5,928 nucleotides of DNA from the NCBI GenBank assembly GCA_030633145.1, contig DAOVTM010000260.1:1-5928 (forward strand), given 5' to 3'. This DNA comes from Desulfobulbaceae bacterium. GTDB taxonomy: Bacteria; Desulfobacterota; Desulfobulbia; Desulfobulbales; Desulfobulbaceae. The notes beneath the pieces are model-generated. The model made no database searches. It saw nothing but the letters and a program-made list of their open reading frames with translations, and was not told the DNA's origin. Position numbers and translations under genes: made by a program. Positions 1 through 5,928 of this stretch are shown here, in pieces; position 1 is the stretch's first letter; every line of letters begins with the position of its first letter.

Positions 1-1129
1 AATTATGCAGCAACTCTTCCTTAATTCTTGCCGCAAGTCCATCACCAAATAAGGTTCCATTGGGAACAACCACGGCAGCACGACCTCCGGTGGACGAACC
101 GTAACCAAGTCGCTTGAGTTTCCGCATGATGAGCTGCAAAAAGAGCAGGGCTGTTTCCGCAGACTGCATGTCCTCGGGAAAGTTACCGAGAATCCCCTTT
201 TCCTCTTCACCGCCAAAAGGGGGATTGGTCAGGATTACGTCCACCCTGTCTTTGTCGCCGATCTCCCGCAACGGAAACCGGAGACTGTTTCCAGGGTCGA
301 TGCGGGGATATTCCAGACCGTGTAACAAAAGATTCATCTGCGCCAGCAAATAGGGCAGCGGCTTGGCCTCACCGCCATACAGGCTTTGCTTCTGGAGAAT
401 CTCCCGCTCTTCAACGGTTTTGCACTGCTTTTCCAGATGGCTGTACGATTCAACCAGAAAGCCGCCGGTTCCACAGGCCGGATCAAGGATGGTCTCACCG
501 AGCTTGGGGTTCATGACCTCAACCATAAACCGCACCACAGGACGGGGCGTGTAAAACTCACCGGAATCTCCGGCAGCATCACGCATTTCACGGATCATGG
601 TCTCGTAGAGCAGGCTCAGGGTGTGCATTTCTTCCGACGAATTGAAATGAATCCCGTTGACCTTGTCAATGACATCCCGGAGAAGATAGCCATTGGTCAT
701 CCGATTTTGCACACCTGTGAACACCGTGGCAATCACATCACGCCGGTCACCGCCGTTGCTTCCCTGTAGATTCCGCAACCAGGCAAACAGGCCGGAGCCT
801 CGGGTAGAATCGGGGCGAACGGCCTCATCATTGTTGACAAAGGCGATGAGTTCATCACCGGTGATACTACCTTCAATCGCTGCCCAGTCACGCCAGCGGT
901 AGGGAGGTTCCACGGCTGGTTGAAACTTTTTCCCTTCCAGTACGGCCTCGGTTTCCCGGAGCTGTTCAAGGTCATCCAGGAATTTGAGGAACATGATCCA
1001 GGTCAGCATGGGCAGGCGATCAAGGTCGCCGTTTAATCCCTTGTCCTTGCGCATGATCTGGCGGGCAGATTTTATGATTGCGCTCAGTTGCTGCGCTGTG
1101 GTCATGGCTGGTTTTTTCTTTGTCGGCAT
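1..1129 (-). CDS. hsdM: Type I restriction-modification DNA methyltransferase subunit M (N6-adenine), 3' end missing
   Basis: Translating the minus strand from the ATG at 1129 gives 376 uninterrupted residues up to the left edge, where the gene is cut; full-length relatives are roughly 480-520 residues. Residues about 10-150 form the helical HsdM N-terminal domain (RQIMRKDKGLNGDLDRLPML near residue 23). A GEFYTP segment lies at 190-195, the AdoMet-binding motif DPACGTGGF at 216-224, and the catalytic NPPF at 302-305, the order and spacing of gamma-class N6-adenine methylases. The product would methylate adenine within the target and, with HsdS, form the core that HsdR joins. A second ATG at 1105 (MTTAQQL) is an alternative start; neither has a good Shine-Dalgarno sequence. 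It lies 340 bp downstream of hsdR on the same strand, separated by palindromic repeats, so it may need its own promoter. hsdS is presumably beyond the left edge. The family assignment is very secure; the exact start is not. Confidence 0.96.
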   Translation of the reverse strand, partial: MPTKKKPAMTTAQQLSAIIKSARQIMRKDKGLNGDLDRLPMLTWIMFLKFLDDLEQLRETEAVLEGKKFQPAVEPPYRWRDWAAIEGSITGDELIAFVNNDEAVRPDSTRGSGLFAWLRNLQGSNGGDRRDVIATVFTGVQNRMTNGYLLRDVIDKVNGIHFNSSEEMHTLSLLYETMIREMRDAAGDSGEFYTPRPVVRFMVEVMNPKLGETILDPACGTGGFLVESYSHLEKQCKTVEEREILQKQSLYGGEAKPLPYLLAQMNLLLHGLEYPRIDPGNSLRFPLREIGDKDRVDVILTNPPFGGEEEKGILGNFPEDMQSAETALLFLQLIMRKLKRLGYGSSTGGRAAVVVPNGTLFGDGLAARIKEELLHN

Positions 1130-1154
1130 GGGGTTTTACTTTTTTGTTATTTAT

Positions 1155-1315
1155 CTTGTTCCCAAGCACCAGCTTGGGAACTTTGCAAGGAAGCTCCAGC
1201 TTCCAGAAATTTGATATTCAAGTGCGACGCAGATAAAAAAGTGCGACGCAGATAAAACAAAATCTTGAAGCTGGAGCTTCACAAAATGGTTCCCAAGCTG
1301 GAGCTTGGGAACAAG
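1155..1315. repeat. Nested palindromic repeat element (about 161 bp) between hsdR and hsdM
   Basis: Four palindromes are arranged symmetrically as A-B-centre-B'-A'. A is GTTCCCAAGC/GCTTGGGAAC at 1158-1181 (10-bp stem, 4-nt loop). B is GGAAGCT/AGCTTCC at 1189-1204. B' is GAAGCT/AGCTTC at 1267-1280. A' is GTTCCCAAGCT/AGCTTGGGAAC at 1289-1312. The outer 27 bp at 1155-1181 and 1289-1315 are inverted copies of each other with a single mismatch (an A or T in the loop region), and A to B and B' to A' are both separated by eight bases. The element can therefore fold either into four small hairpins or into one long one. The layout suggests a non-autonomous mobile or REP/MITE-like repeat. No target-site duplication is visible at the edges, so its true limits and mobility are uncertain. 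It ends only about 25 bases before the hsdM start and so probably lies in the hsdM leader. Confidence 0.85.
1220..1257. repeat. Perfect 19-bp tandem duplication
   Basis: The unit AAGTGCGACGCAGATAAAA occurs twice head to tail at 1220-1238 and 1239-1257 with no mismatch. It forms the centre of the nested palindromic element. Two identical copies suggest a recent duplication or a paired protein-binding site; the sequence does not decide between these. Confidence 0.9.
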
Positions 1316-1343
1316 AGTAAATGCGGGATAAGGTATATCCTCT

Positions 1344-1360
1344 GGTGCGTAAAACGCACC
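1344..1360. repeat. GGTGCGT/ACGCACC hairpin repeat
   Basis: GGTGCGTAAAACGCACC is a 7-bp stem with an AAA loop, followed by CTAC. A close copy lies at 4064-4080 inside the MITE-like element, with GGTGCAT/ATGCACC arms and the same loop and CTAC tail. The two copies differ only by one base in each arm, and these changes keep the stem paired, so the hairpin form appears to be preserved. A dispersed intergenic repeat is the likely explanation. Confidence 0.8.
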
Positions 1361-1436
1361 CTACCCCATAGCCGTTAATCTAAGGTAAGGGAAATGGAAA
1401 ATAATGATCGTCCAATATTACTTGCGGCAGAGTTAT

Positions 1437-1459
1437 GTTACACCGCAGAGCGGTGTAAC
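1437..1459 (-). other. Strong hairpin just downstream of hsdR (possible terminator or attenuator)
   Basis: GTTACACCGC and GCGGTGTAAC form a perfect 10-bp stem closed by a 3-nt loop, starting ten bases after the hsdR stop codon on the minus strand. The stem would be very stable in the transcript. No U-tract follows (the next bases on that strand are ATAACTCT), so it is not a classical intrinsic terminator. It may protect the hsdR mRNA 3' end, reduce read-through into hsdM, or be another REP-like palindrome. The hairpin is certain; its role is inferred. Confidence 0.7.
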
Positions 1460-1469
1460 GAGTACATCA

Positions 1470-3854
1470 TTATTCTGCATAAAGCAAACTCTGCAACGTA
1501 TCAATAGCCGCTTTCATTTCAACTGCTCCCCCGAACAGGTTTGATATTTCGATTGTATTCCCGTAATCAGATATGGGAGCCATATAGAGCGCATCGGGTA
1601 TTTCAAATTGTTTTGGCCCGAATTGGGTATATTTATCCAGCAAGGTGTTCAAGATTTCCTGGGCTTCATCTCCGTATTGATCAAAAAAATCAGGCTGCTT
1701 GCTGCGCAGGTATTTTGCCCTTTCACGACGGGTGCGTAAAGGCGCGCCAAAGGCAAGGTGGCAGAGCAGATCCAGCGGGTCTGCATCGGCCTGACCGGTG
1801 CTGTCGGAGAGATCATCAAAGTTTATTCCGTATTCCGCAAGCTCGGTCAATACCTCTTCACGTCCAACCGGATTCGCCCAGAGGTCACGGAGTTTATCGT
1901 CTGAAACAAATAAGGTGCGAACCTTTTCTGCTGTATAATCGCTATACTGGACAACCCGTAACTGCTTGCCGTCGCTGTCCAGTTCATACACCAGATGGGA
2001 TGCTATTTTTACTGTGCCTGAATCAACATAGTATTTTCGTGGTTCATGGCTGTCAGAATCGACGGGATCATCTTGAGAATCCCTTTCTTCGTAATCTGGC
2101 GGATCTTCATTTTCTGTTTCGTCGCTTGGCGGCTCGTCATCATCGTCATGAAGTTCATTGCCGTCCAGATCAATAATGATTTCTTCTTCAATATCCGGGT
2201 AGCCGTCAAAGTCGGGGTCAGCAAAATTTCTGGTTGCAGAGCCAGTGTAATCAATGATATTAAACCAAAGTTTATCATAATCCTCCCGCAAACGGGTCCC
2301 CCGGCCAATAATCTGTTTAAATTCGGTCATGGAGTTGACCACCCTTGCCAGGACAATATTCTTGCAGGTAGGGGCATCCACTCCGGTGGTCAGCAGTTGA
2401 GAGGTTGTTAAAATCACCGGGGTGGTGGTTTCCAGTTCCTGAAAACGGCTGAGATGCCCTTTGCCTATTTTCCCCTCATCCGAGGTTACCCGAGCCACAT
2501 AATCAGCATGTTTTGCGGTTATATCTGTATTCAGGTTATTGAGTTCACGGCGCATTTCATCGGCATGTTCCTGATCCACACAAAAGACAATGGTCTTGGC
2601 AAAACGGTCTGTTCGCTCCATGAAATCTGCAAGATGACGGGCAATGGTTTTGGTGCGGGATCGCAGGGCGATAACCCGTTCAAAATCTCCGGTCTGGTAT
2701 TCGTCATCAGGGATTTCACGGCCATAACGATCAAGCTCGCCCTTGCTGGGCCGCCATCCTGCGGCATCAACATCGGTGACAACACGGTGAACCCGGTAGG
2801 GAGCAAGGAATCCGTCATCAATACCCTGGCGCAGGCTGTAGGTGTAGATGGGATTACCAAAATAGCGGTAGGTATCCCGGTTGTCTTCACGCAAAGGTGT
2901 GGCGGTCATGCCGATTTGAAAAGCGGGGTTAAAATACTCAAGAATTTCATGCCAGTTACTGTTATCACGACTACTGCCTCGATGACACTCATCAATAATA
3001 ATCAGATCAAAAAAATCACGGGAAAATTCTTTATACAGCCCAGGGCGATGGGTGTCGCTGGCAATGGCCTGATAAATGGCAAAATAGATTTCTCTGCTTT
3101 TAACAATCTTGCCGTTTTCGATTTTGTAGCGGGCATCAGCAAAGGGGGCAAAGGTTTTATCCTTTGGATCGTCAATCAATACGTTACGGTCGGCAAGAAA
3201 CAGAATGCGCGGCTTACGATAGGCACCGGTTCTATTCCATTTGCTGTTCCAGAGTTTCCAGCAAATCTGAAAGGCGACAAAGGTCTTGCCGGTTCCGGTT
3301 GCCATGGTGAGCAGTATGCGCTGTTTCCCCTGAAGCAATGCCTGCACAGCACGGTTGATGGCTATCTGTTGATAATAACGTGGTGAGAAGCCGGGCTGGT
3401 AGTGAAACGGTGCCAGGAGGCTGGGAATATTTTCCTCGGTTAATCCTTCAGCCTGTTGCAGACGTGAAAACAGCTCTGCCGGAGTGGGATAGGCTGCGAG
3501 AAGCGTTTCCTGCCCGGTGGTGTAATCGAATTCTACAATGTCATGACCATTGGAGGTATAGGCAAATTTCAGTCCAAGGATTTCAGCATATTCTTTGGCC
3601 TGCTGCATACCCTGCGAGGCCGGAAGGCCCTCTGCTTTGGCCTCAACCACGGCGATTGGAAAATCACGGGTGTAACGCAGCAGGTAATCTGCCCGTTTCT
3701 GCTCTCCTCTTTTGACAATTGAACCACAGATTTTGACCCGGCCATCGGTGAAGGTGTACTGCTCGGTTATCGAATGGGGATGTGATTCCCAGTCTGATTC
3801 TCTGAGTTTCGGAGTTATGTGGATGCGACAGGTGTCGGCTTCGTTATAGGACAT
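1470..3854 (-). CDS. hsdR: Type I restriction endonuclease subunit R, EcoEI/EcoAI family
   Basis: This 794-residue protein is the restriction and translocation subunit; it joins HsdM/HsdS, pumps DNA using ATP and cuts away from the site. The N-terminal PD-(D/E)xK nuclease shows D56 (RADYLL) and E71-A-K73 (VVEAKAEG). The SF2 motor has Walker A TMATGTGKT at 183-191, DECH at 288-291, MTATP at 316-320, motif IV-like KTIVFCVDQEHAD near 420-432, TTGVDAP at 489-495 and QIIGRGTRLR at 514-523. Residues about 554-604 are an extremely acidic linker, and about 610-794 match the EcoEI-type C-terminal domain, ending with the PDALY...SNLFGG segment. The length is normal and no motif is lost, so it should be active. 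The ATG at 3854 fits the usual N-terminus of the family (NEADTCR), although no strong ribosome-binding site precedes it. The stop is TAA. It is preceded by an AT-rich leader and followed by hsdM after a repeat-filled gap. Confidence 0.97.
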   Translation of the reverse strand: MSYNEADTCRIHITPKLRESDWESHPHSITEQYTFTDGRVKICGSIVKRGEQKRADYLLRYTRDFPIAVVEAKAEGLPASQGMQQAKEYAEILGLKFAYTSNGHDIVEFDYTTGQETLLAAYPTPAELFSRLQQAEGLTEENIPSLLAPFHYQPGFSPRYYQQIAINRAVQALLQGKQRILLTMATGTGKTFVAFQICWKLWNSKWNRTGAYRKPRILFLADRNVLIDDPKDKTFAPFADARYKIENGKIVKSREIYFAIYQAIASDTHRPGLYKEFSRDFFDLIIIDECHRGSSRDNSNWHEILEYFNPAFQIGMTATPLREDNRDTYRYFGNPIYTYSLRQGIDDGFLAPYRVHRVVTDVDAAGWRPSKGELDRYGREIPDDEYQTGDFERVIALRSRTKTIARHLADFMERTDRFAKTIVFCVDQEHADEMRRELNNLNTDITAKHADYVARVTSDEGKIGKGHLSRFQELETTTPVILTTSQLLTTGVDAPTCKNIVLARVVNSMTEFKQIIGRGTRLREDYDKLWFNIIDYTGSATRNFADPDFDGYPDIEEEIIIDLDGNELHDDDDEPPSDETENEDPPDYEERDSQDDPVDSDSHEPRKYYVDSGTVKIASHLVYELDSDGKQLRVVQYSDYTAEKVRTLFVSDDKLRDLWANPVGREEVLTELAEYGINFDDLSDSTGQADADPLDLLCHLAFGAPLRTRRERAKYLRSKQPDFFDQYGDEAQEILNTLLDKYTQFGPKQFEIPDALYMAPISDYGNTIEISNLFGGAVEMKAAIDTLQSLLYAE

Positions 3855-3998
3855 TGACCAGTCAAAGTTTATTTTACTGAAATGTTTTACTGTTCTTTAT
3901 GGCTTATCTAATAGTGGACAAAGACAAAAAAATATTGTTTCTGTATCAACAAAACTACCTGACACCGATAAAACAAGTCATCAAATAATAAATTCAGC
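3855..3998 (-). other. AT-rich leader upstream of hsdR
   Basis: This stretch between the hsdR start and the MITE-like element is AT-rich on both strands and holds no convincing gene. It is the only unique sequence in which an hsdR promoter could sit. Possible -35-like TTG-containing and AT-rich -10-like words occur on the minus strand, but I could not pair any with convincing spacing, so no promoter is called. Confidence 0.45.
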
Positions 3999-4006
3999 AG
4001 ATTTAA
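3999..4006. repeat. Left copy of 8-bp direct repeat (target-site duplication)
   Basis: AGATTTAA directly abuts the left inverted end (GGCATCC) of the MITE-like element. The identical octamer directly abuts the right end at 4195-4202, as expected for a duplication made on insertion. Confidence 0.8.
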
Positions 4007-4194
4007 GGCATCCTTCATATTGGTGCAAAAGTAGTTGACACTTTCGAGGTTGCAACCACTTTTGGTGCATAAAATGCACCCTACAAAATCCCGTTTTTAC
4101 AAAGATGTAGGGTGCGTTTCGGAGTCTGCGCTTACCTACGCACCGGTACGAATAGCTTGATGAAAAAAGTGTCAACTGGCAAATGAAGGATGCC
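4007..4194. mobile_element. 188-bp MITE-like element with terminal inverted repeats and 8-bp target duplication
   Basis: The ends are perfect 12-bp inverted repeats: GGCATCCTTCAT at 4007-4018 and ATGAAGGATGCC at 4183-4194. A second perfect 12-bp inverted pair lies inside them: AGTTGACACTTT at 4033-4044 and AAAGTGTCAACT at 4166-4177. The spacer between the two pairs is 14 bp on the left and 5 bp on the right, so the left end looks like the right end plus a 9-bp insertion. AGATTTAA flanks the element on both sides. There is no transposase gene, so it would have to be moved in trans by one that recognises these ends. Termini beginning GG with an 8-bp duplication are compatible with the IS1595 family, but this is only a suggestion. 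It separates the helicase gene from hsdR. The interior carries the GGTGCAT/ATGCACC repeat and a GGTTGCAACC palindrome at 4048-4057. Confidence 0.85.
4064..4144. repeat. Facing hairpin repeats inside the MITE-like element
   Basis: GGTGCATAAAATGCACC at 4064-4080 is a 7-bp stem with an AAA loop. Its tail, GCACCCTACA at 4076-4085, is an exact inverted copy of TGTAGGGTGC at 4106-4115. GGTGCGT at 4111-4117 in turn pairs with ACGCACC at 4138-4144 across a 20-nt loop. The segment therefore looks like two copies of one repeat, pointing towards each other, of the same kind as the hairpin at 1344-1360. It could be an older repeat captured inside the mobile element, or an intrinsic part of it. Confidence 0.75.
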
Positions 4195-4202
4195 AGATTT
4201 AA
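4195..4202. repeat. Right copy of 8-bp direct repeat (target-site duplication)
   Basis: AGATTTAA directly follows the right inverted end (GGATGCC) and is identical to 3999-4006. Both copies are intact, so the insertion is probably not ancient. Confidence 0.8.
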
Positions 4203-4366
4203 ATAATTATGCTACAACCATACCGAAAAAACAATAAATATGCGGTAAATTTTTTTTTGGCAGTTTTTTTGGGTTACCTGTAAAATAGAAGGTAAGTGTA
4301 TGACAGTGGGCTTTCTCTTTGTTCAGACATCGTAAGTGAGTAATTATTCAATCCATAAGTATCCGT
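4203..4366. other. AT-rich spacer downstream of the helicase gene
   Basis: No gene is visible. The stretch contains T-runs on the plus strand (nine at 4250-4258 and seven at 4264-4270) and a 6-bp hairpin TTACCT/AGGTAA at 4274-4279 and 4290-4295. On the minus strand, the direction in which the helicase is transcribed, the hairpin is followed by A-rich rather than U-rich sequence, so no intrinsic terminator for the helicase can be called. Confidence 0.5.
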
Positions 4367-5928
4367 TCATTCCCTCAAACGGGCTACGGAAACAACCAGC
4401 CTCTTGCTCCCATGTTCCTCAAACATCACATCGACCACGCCGCGAGATCGGACTATCCGGGTAACCGCTCCTGAACCATACGCAGAATGCTGCACCATGA
4501 GTCCCAGGGTCAGGTCATTGATAGTCAGAATATCCTTTTTCCCAAAATTCTCTTTTTTGCCGGAACGCCTTGCACGACCGGCTTTTTTTGCGACCCGTTT
4601 CAACTGTATTCTCGCTTTGACCAGTTTGAGATATTGCTGTCCAATACTGATGTCCACAGCCGTCAATGGGCCGGAAACCGTATCCGGTGACCCGATTCCC
4701 GCACCGAGTCGGTCACTGAACTCCAGGTTGGCCTCATACACAAAACAGCTTGCCGGAAAGGCTCCCTCTTCCGTTGAATCCGGCCTGCAACAATCCCCCT
4801 GTTCACGCCGCCGCTTGAGCCGGGTATCTGACGGATGAATAAGAAACAACTGTTCACAGGCCCTGGTCATAGCAACATAAAAAAGCCGCCGCTCATCTTC
4901 AATATCATCATTATCATCCTCCCCTTCCAAACAGGTGTCCTCTTCCCTGCGGAATGGAACTACCCCGTCCTCCAACCCCGGCAGGATGACCGTAGGCCAT
5001 TCCAACCCCTTGGCCCGATGGATAGAGGTAATCAACAGGCTCTCTGTATCGTCTGTTGCCCCGCTGGCAGCAAGATTGCGAATCTCATCGAGAAAACCAT
5101 TCACATTCAGACCACTCCGCCGGGCAAAACGAATAAACGAATTGCAGGTCTTGATCTTGTTGGCGGCGGTGTCAGGACGAGAGGCGTAGAGGTAATGGTC
5201 AAAGAGTTCAGTCTCATGGACAACTTTGGTCAGCACCGCTGCTGCCGGAGTGGTTGCCGGGGTCTTGGCGATCATCTGCCAGGTTTGAGCCAGTCCCTTC
5301 ATCCGGGTGGCGGGATAGGTTGCGTCCACCTGGGCTGCATAATGACGGATCAGGTCAGGGGCTGTTTTCTTACCGCTCAGGATATCTTCGGCCAGGGAGT
5401 TGATGGCCTCTTTCTTCAACCAGAGATGAGGATTGGTCAGCATGGCTGTGATCACTGCTCTTCTTGTTTCCCGGTTGCTGTTCTCATCAATGTTGATCAG
5501 ACTGCCTTGGCAGAGCAGGAGATAGCCGAGCAGGGCCTTAATCTCCACGCAGCTGAACACCGTGTCATGTCCAACCAGACGATAGGGGATACCGTGTTCA
5601 AGCAGGGCAAGCTCTACCAGCACAGACTGGGCGTAAATTCTGACCAGAACAGCAGCATTGCTGAGCGTACCCCCGTTCTCTCGCAGCTGTTTGATAATCT
5701 TAACCACCGGATGGGGTACGTTGTCCTCCAGCCAATGAATACGGGTATCCGGGTTCTCCGATCGGGCCAGACAGAGCTTGCGGTCACGATATTTGTTATT
5801 GCGGATAAGATGATTGGCGGCCAGGGCCAGTCTATGGCCATAACGAAAAGTATAGCTGAGGGTATAGGTGGTCGGGTTGGAAAAATCACGTCCAAATCGG
5901 GAGATGATGTACTCCGGTTTCGCTCCTC
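4367..5928 (-). CDS. UvrD/PcrA/Rep-like SF1A DNA helicase, C-terminal part (5' end missing)
   Basis: The minus-strand frame is open from the right edge (first full codon 5926-5924) to the TGA at 4369-4367, giving 519 residues. In visible numbering, GAKPEYI at 1-7 precedes motif IV, LSYTFRYGHRLALAAN at 23-38. A conserved block (AVLVRIYAQS...LLEHGIPYRLVG) lies at about 92-119, motif V (SLLITSIHRAKGLEWPTVI) at 296-314 and motif VI (DERRLFYVAMTRA) at 344-356. A basic linker at about 441-465 leads to a Tudor-like C-terminal domain at 471-519 (VQHSAYGSGAV..., VDVMFEEHGSKRL), like the RNA-polymerase-contacting domain of PcrA/UvrD. The expected role is ATP-driven 3'-to-5' unwinding in repair, replication or defence. 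Walker A and DExx would lie beyond the edge. Motif IV is divergent: the usual QNYRS reads YTFRY, with only the arginine kept. It may be a housekeeping paralogue or a defence-associated helicase, so no symbol is given. Confidence 0.93.
   Translation of the reverse strand, partial: GAKPEYIISRFGRDFSNPTTYTLSYTFRYGHRLALAANHLIRNNKYRDRKLCLARSENPDTRIHWLEDNVPHPVVKIIKQLRENGGTLSNAAVLVRIYAQSVLVELALLEHGIPYRLVGHDTVFSCVEIKALLGYLLLCQGSLINIDENSNRETRRAVITAMLTNPHLWLKKEAINSLAEDILSGKKTAPDLIRHYAAQVDATYPATRMKGLAQTWQMIAKTPATTPAAAVLTKVVHETELFDHYLYASRPDTAANKIKTCNSFIRFARRSGLNVNGFLDEIRNLAASGATDDTESLLITSIHRAKGLEWPTVILPGLEDGVVPFRREEDTCLEGEDDNDDIEDERRLFYVAMTRACEQLFLIHPSDTRLKRRREQGDCCRPDSTEEGAFPASCFVYEANLEFSDRLGAGIGSPDTVSGPLTAVDISIGQQYLKLVKARIQLKRVAKKAGRARRSGKKENFGKKDILTINDLTLGLMVQHSAYGSGAVTRIVRSRGVVDVMFEEHGSKRLVVSVARLRE

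Noticed and set aside
984..1214. 76-codon plus-strand frame with a hydrophobic stretch
   Set aside because: It overlaps the hsdM start region antisense and runs into the palindromic element; the hydrophobic run comes from the T-rich leader of hsdM.
1155..1364. Repeat cluster as a possible CRISPR array
   Set aside because: The repeats are palindromes of different kinds in inverted order, without regular direct repeats and unique spacers of constant length.
1541..2176. Plus-strand open frame of 211 codons
   Set aside because: It is antisense to the C-terminal third of hsdR and shows no family signature; its composition is that of a reverse-strand shadow.
2454..3386. Long plus-strand open frame of 310 codons
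   Set aside because: It lies wholly antisense to the helicase motor of hsdR, whose motifs are unmistakable; the translation has no recognisable domain.
3981..4175. 64-codon minus-strand frame inside the MITE-like element
   Set aside because: It consists of inverted-repeat sequence and runs out through the left end of the element, with no ribosome-binding site or protein similarity.
4221..4258. TACCG/CGGTA hairpin followed by nine T's, resembling a plus-strand terminator
   Set aside because: The stem is only 5 bp with a 17-nt loop, and no plus-strand gene lies to its left, so there is nothing for it to terminate.
4404..4838. 144-codon plus-strand frame
   Set aside because: It is antisense to the C-terminal part of the helicase and has no recognisable domain.
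5614..5895. A separate minus-strand frame that could suggest a frameshift in the helicase gene
   Set aside because: The helicase frame itself is open from 5926 down to its stop and encodes motif IV in this stretch; the other frame is only an overlapping shadow. No frameshift is needed.

Overview
The window comes from a bacterium of moderate GC content and reads as an accessory, defence-island-like stretch. All three genes lie on the minus strand and are transcribed right to left: a UvrD/PcrA-type helicase (cut by the right edge), hsdR of a Type I restriction-modification system (complete), and hsdM of the same system (cut by the left edge). The lineage cannot be fixed from sequence alone. The dense palindromic repeats and the protein style would fit a Desulfobacterota or similar repeat-rich Gram-negative genome, but this is only a guess.

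Right part (4367-5928): the C-terminal 519 residues of an SF1A helicase, with motifs IV to VI and a C-terminal Tudor-like domain. The frame stays open to the right edge, so the gene starts outside the window. Motif IV is unusual. Middle gap (3855-4366): an AT-rich hsdR leader, a 188-bp MITE-like element with inverted ends and a perfect 8-bp flanking duplication (3999-4202), and an AT-rich spacer with no gene. Centre (1470-3854): hsdR, 794 residues, EcoEI/EcoAI type, with an N-terminal PD-(D/E)xK nuclease, an SF2 translocase and an EcoEI-type C-terminal domain separated by a very acidic linker.

Left gap (1130-1469): 340 bp between hsdR and hsdM made almost wholly of palindromes. There is a strong hairpin just after the hsdR stop, a GGTGCGT/ACGCACC hairpin related to sequence inside the MITE, and a nested 161-bp palindromic element with a perfect 19-bp tandem duplication at its centre. 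Left part (1-1129): hsdM, first 376 residues, carrying both the AdoMet-binding and NPPF catalytic motifs. A specificity subunit gene (hsdS) is expected beyond the left edge but is not visible.

Working together, HsdM (with HsdS) would methylate adenine in the recognition site, and HsdR would join them to translocate and cut unmodified DNA. Whether the helicase is functionally linked or only a neighbour cannot be decided here. I see no clearly new protein system. The novelty is in the non-coding repeats and in the divergent helicase motif IV.
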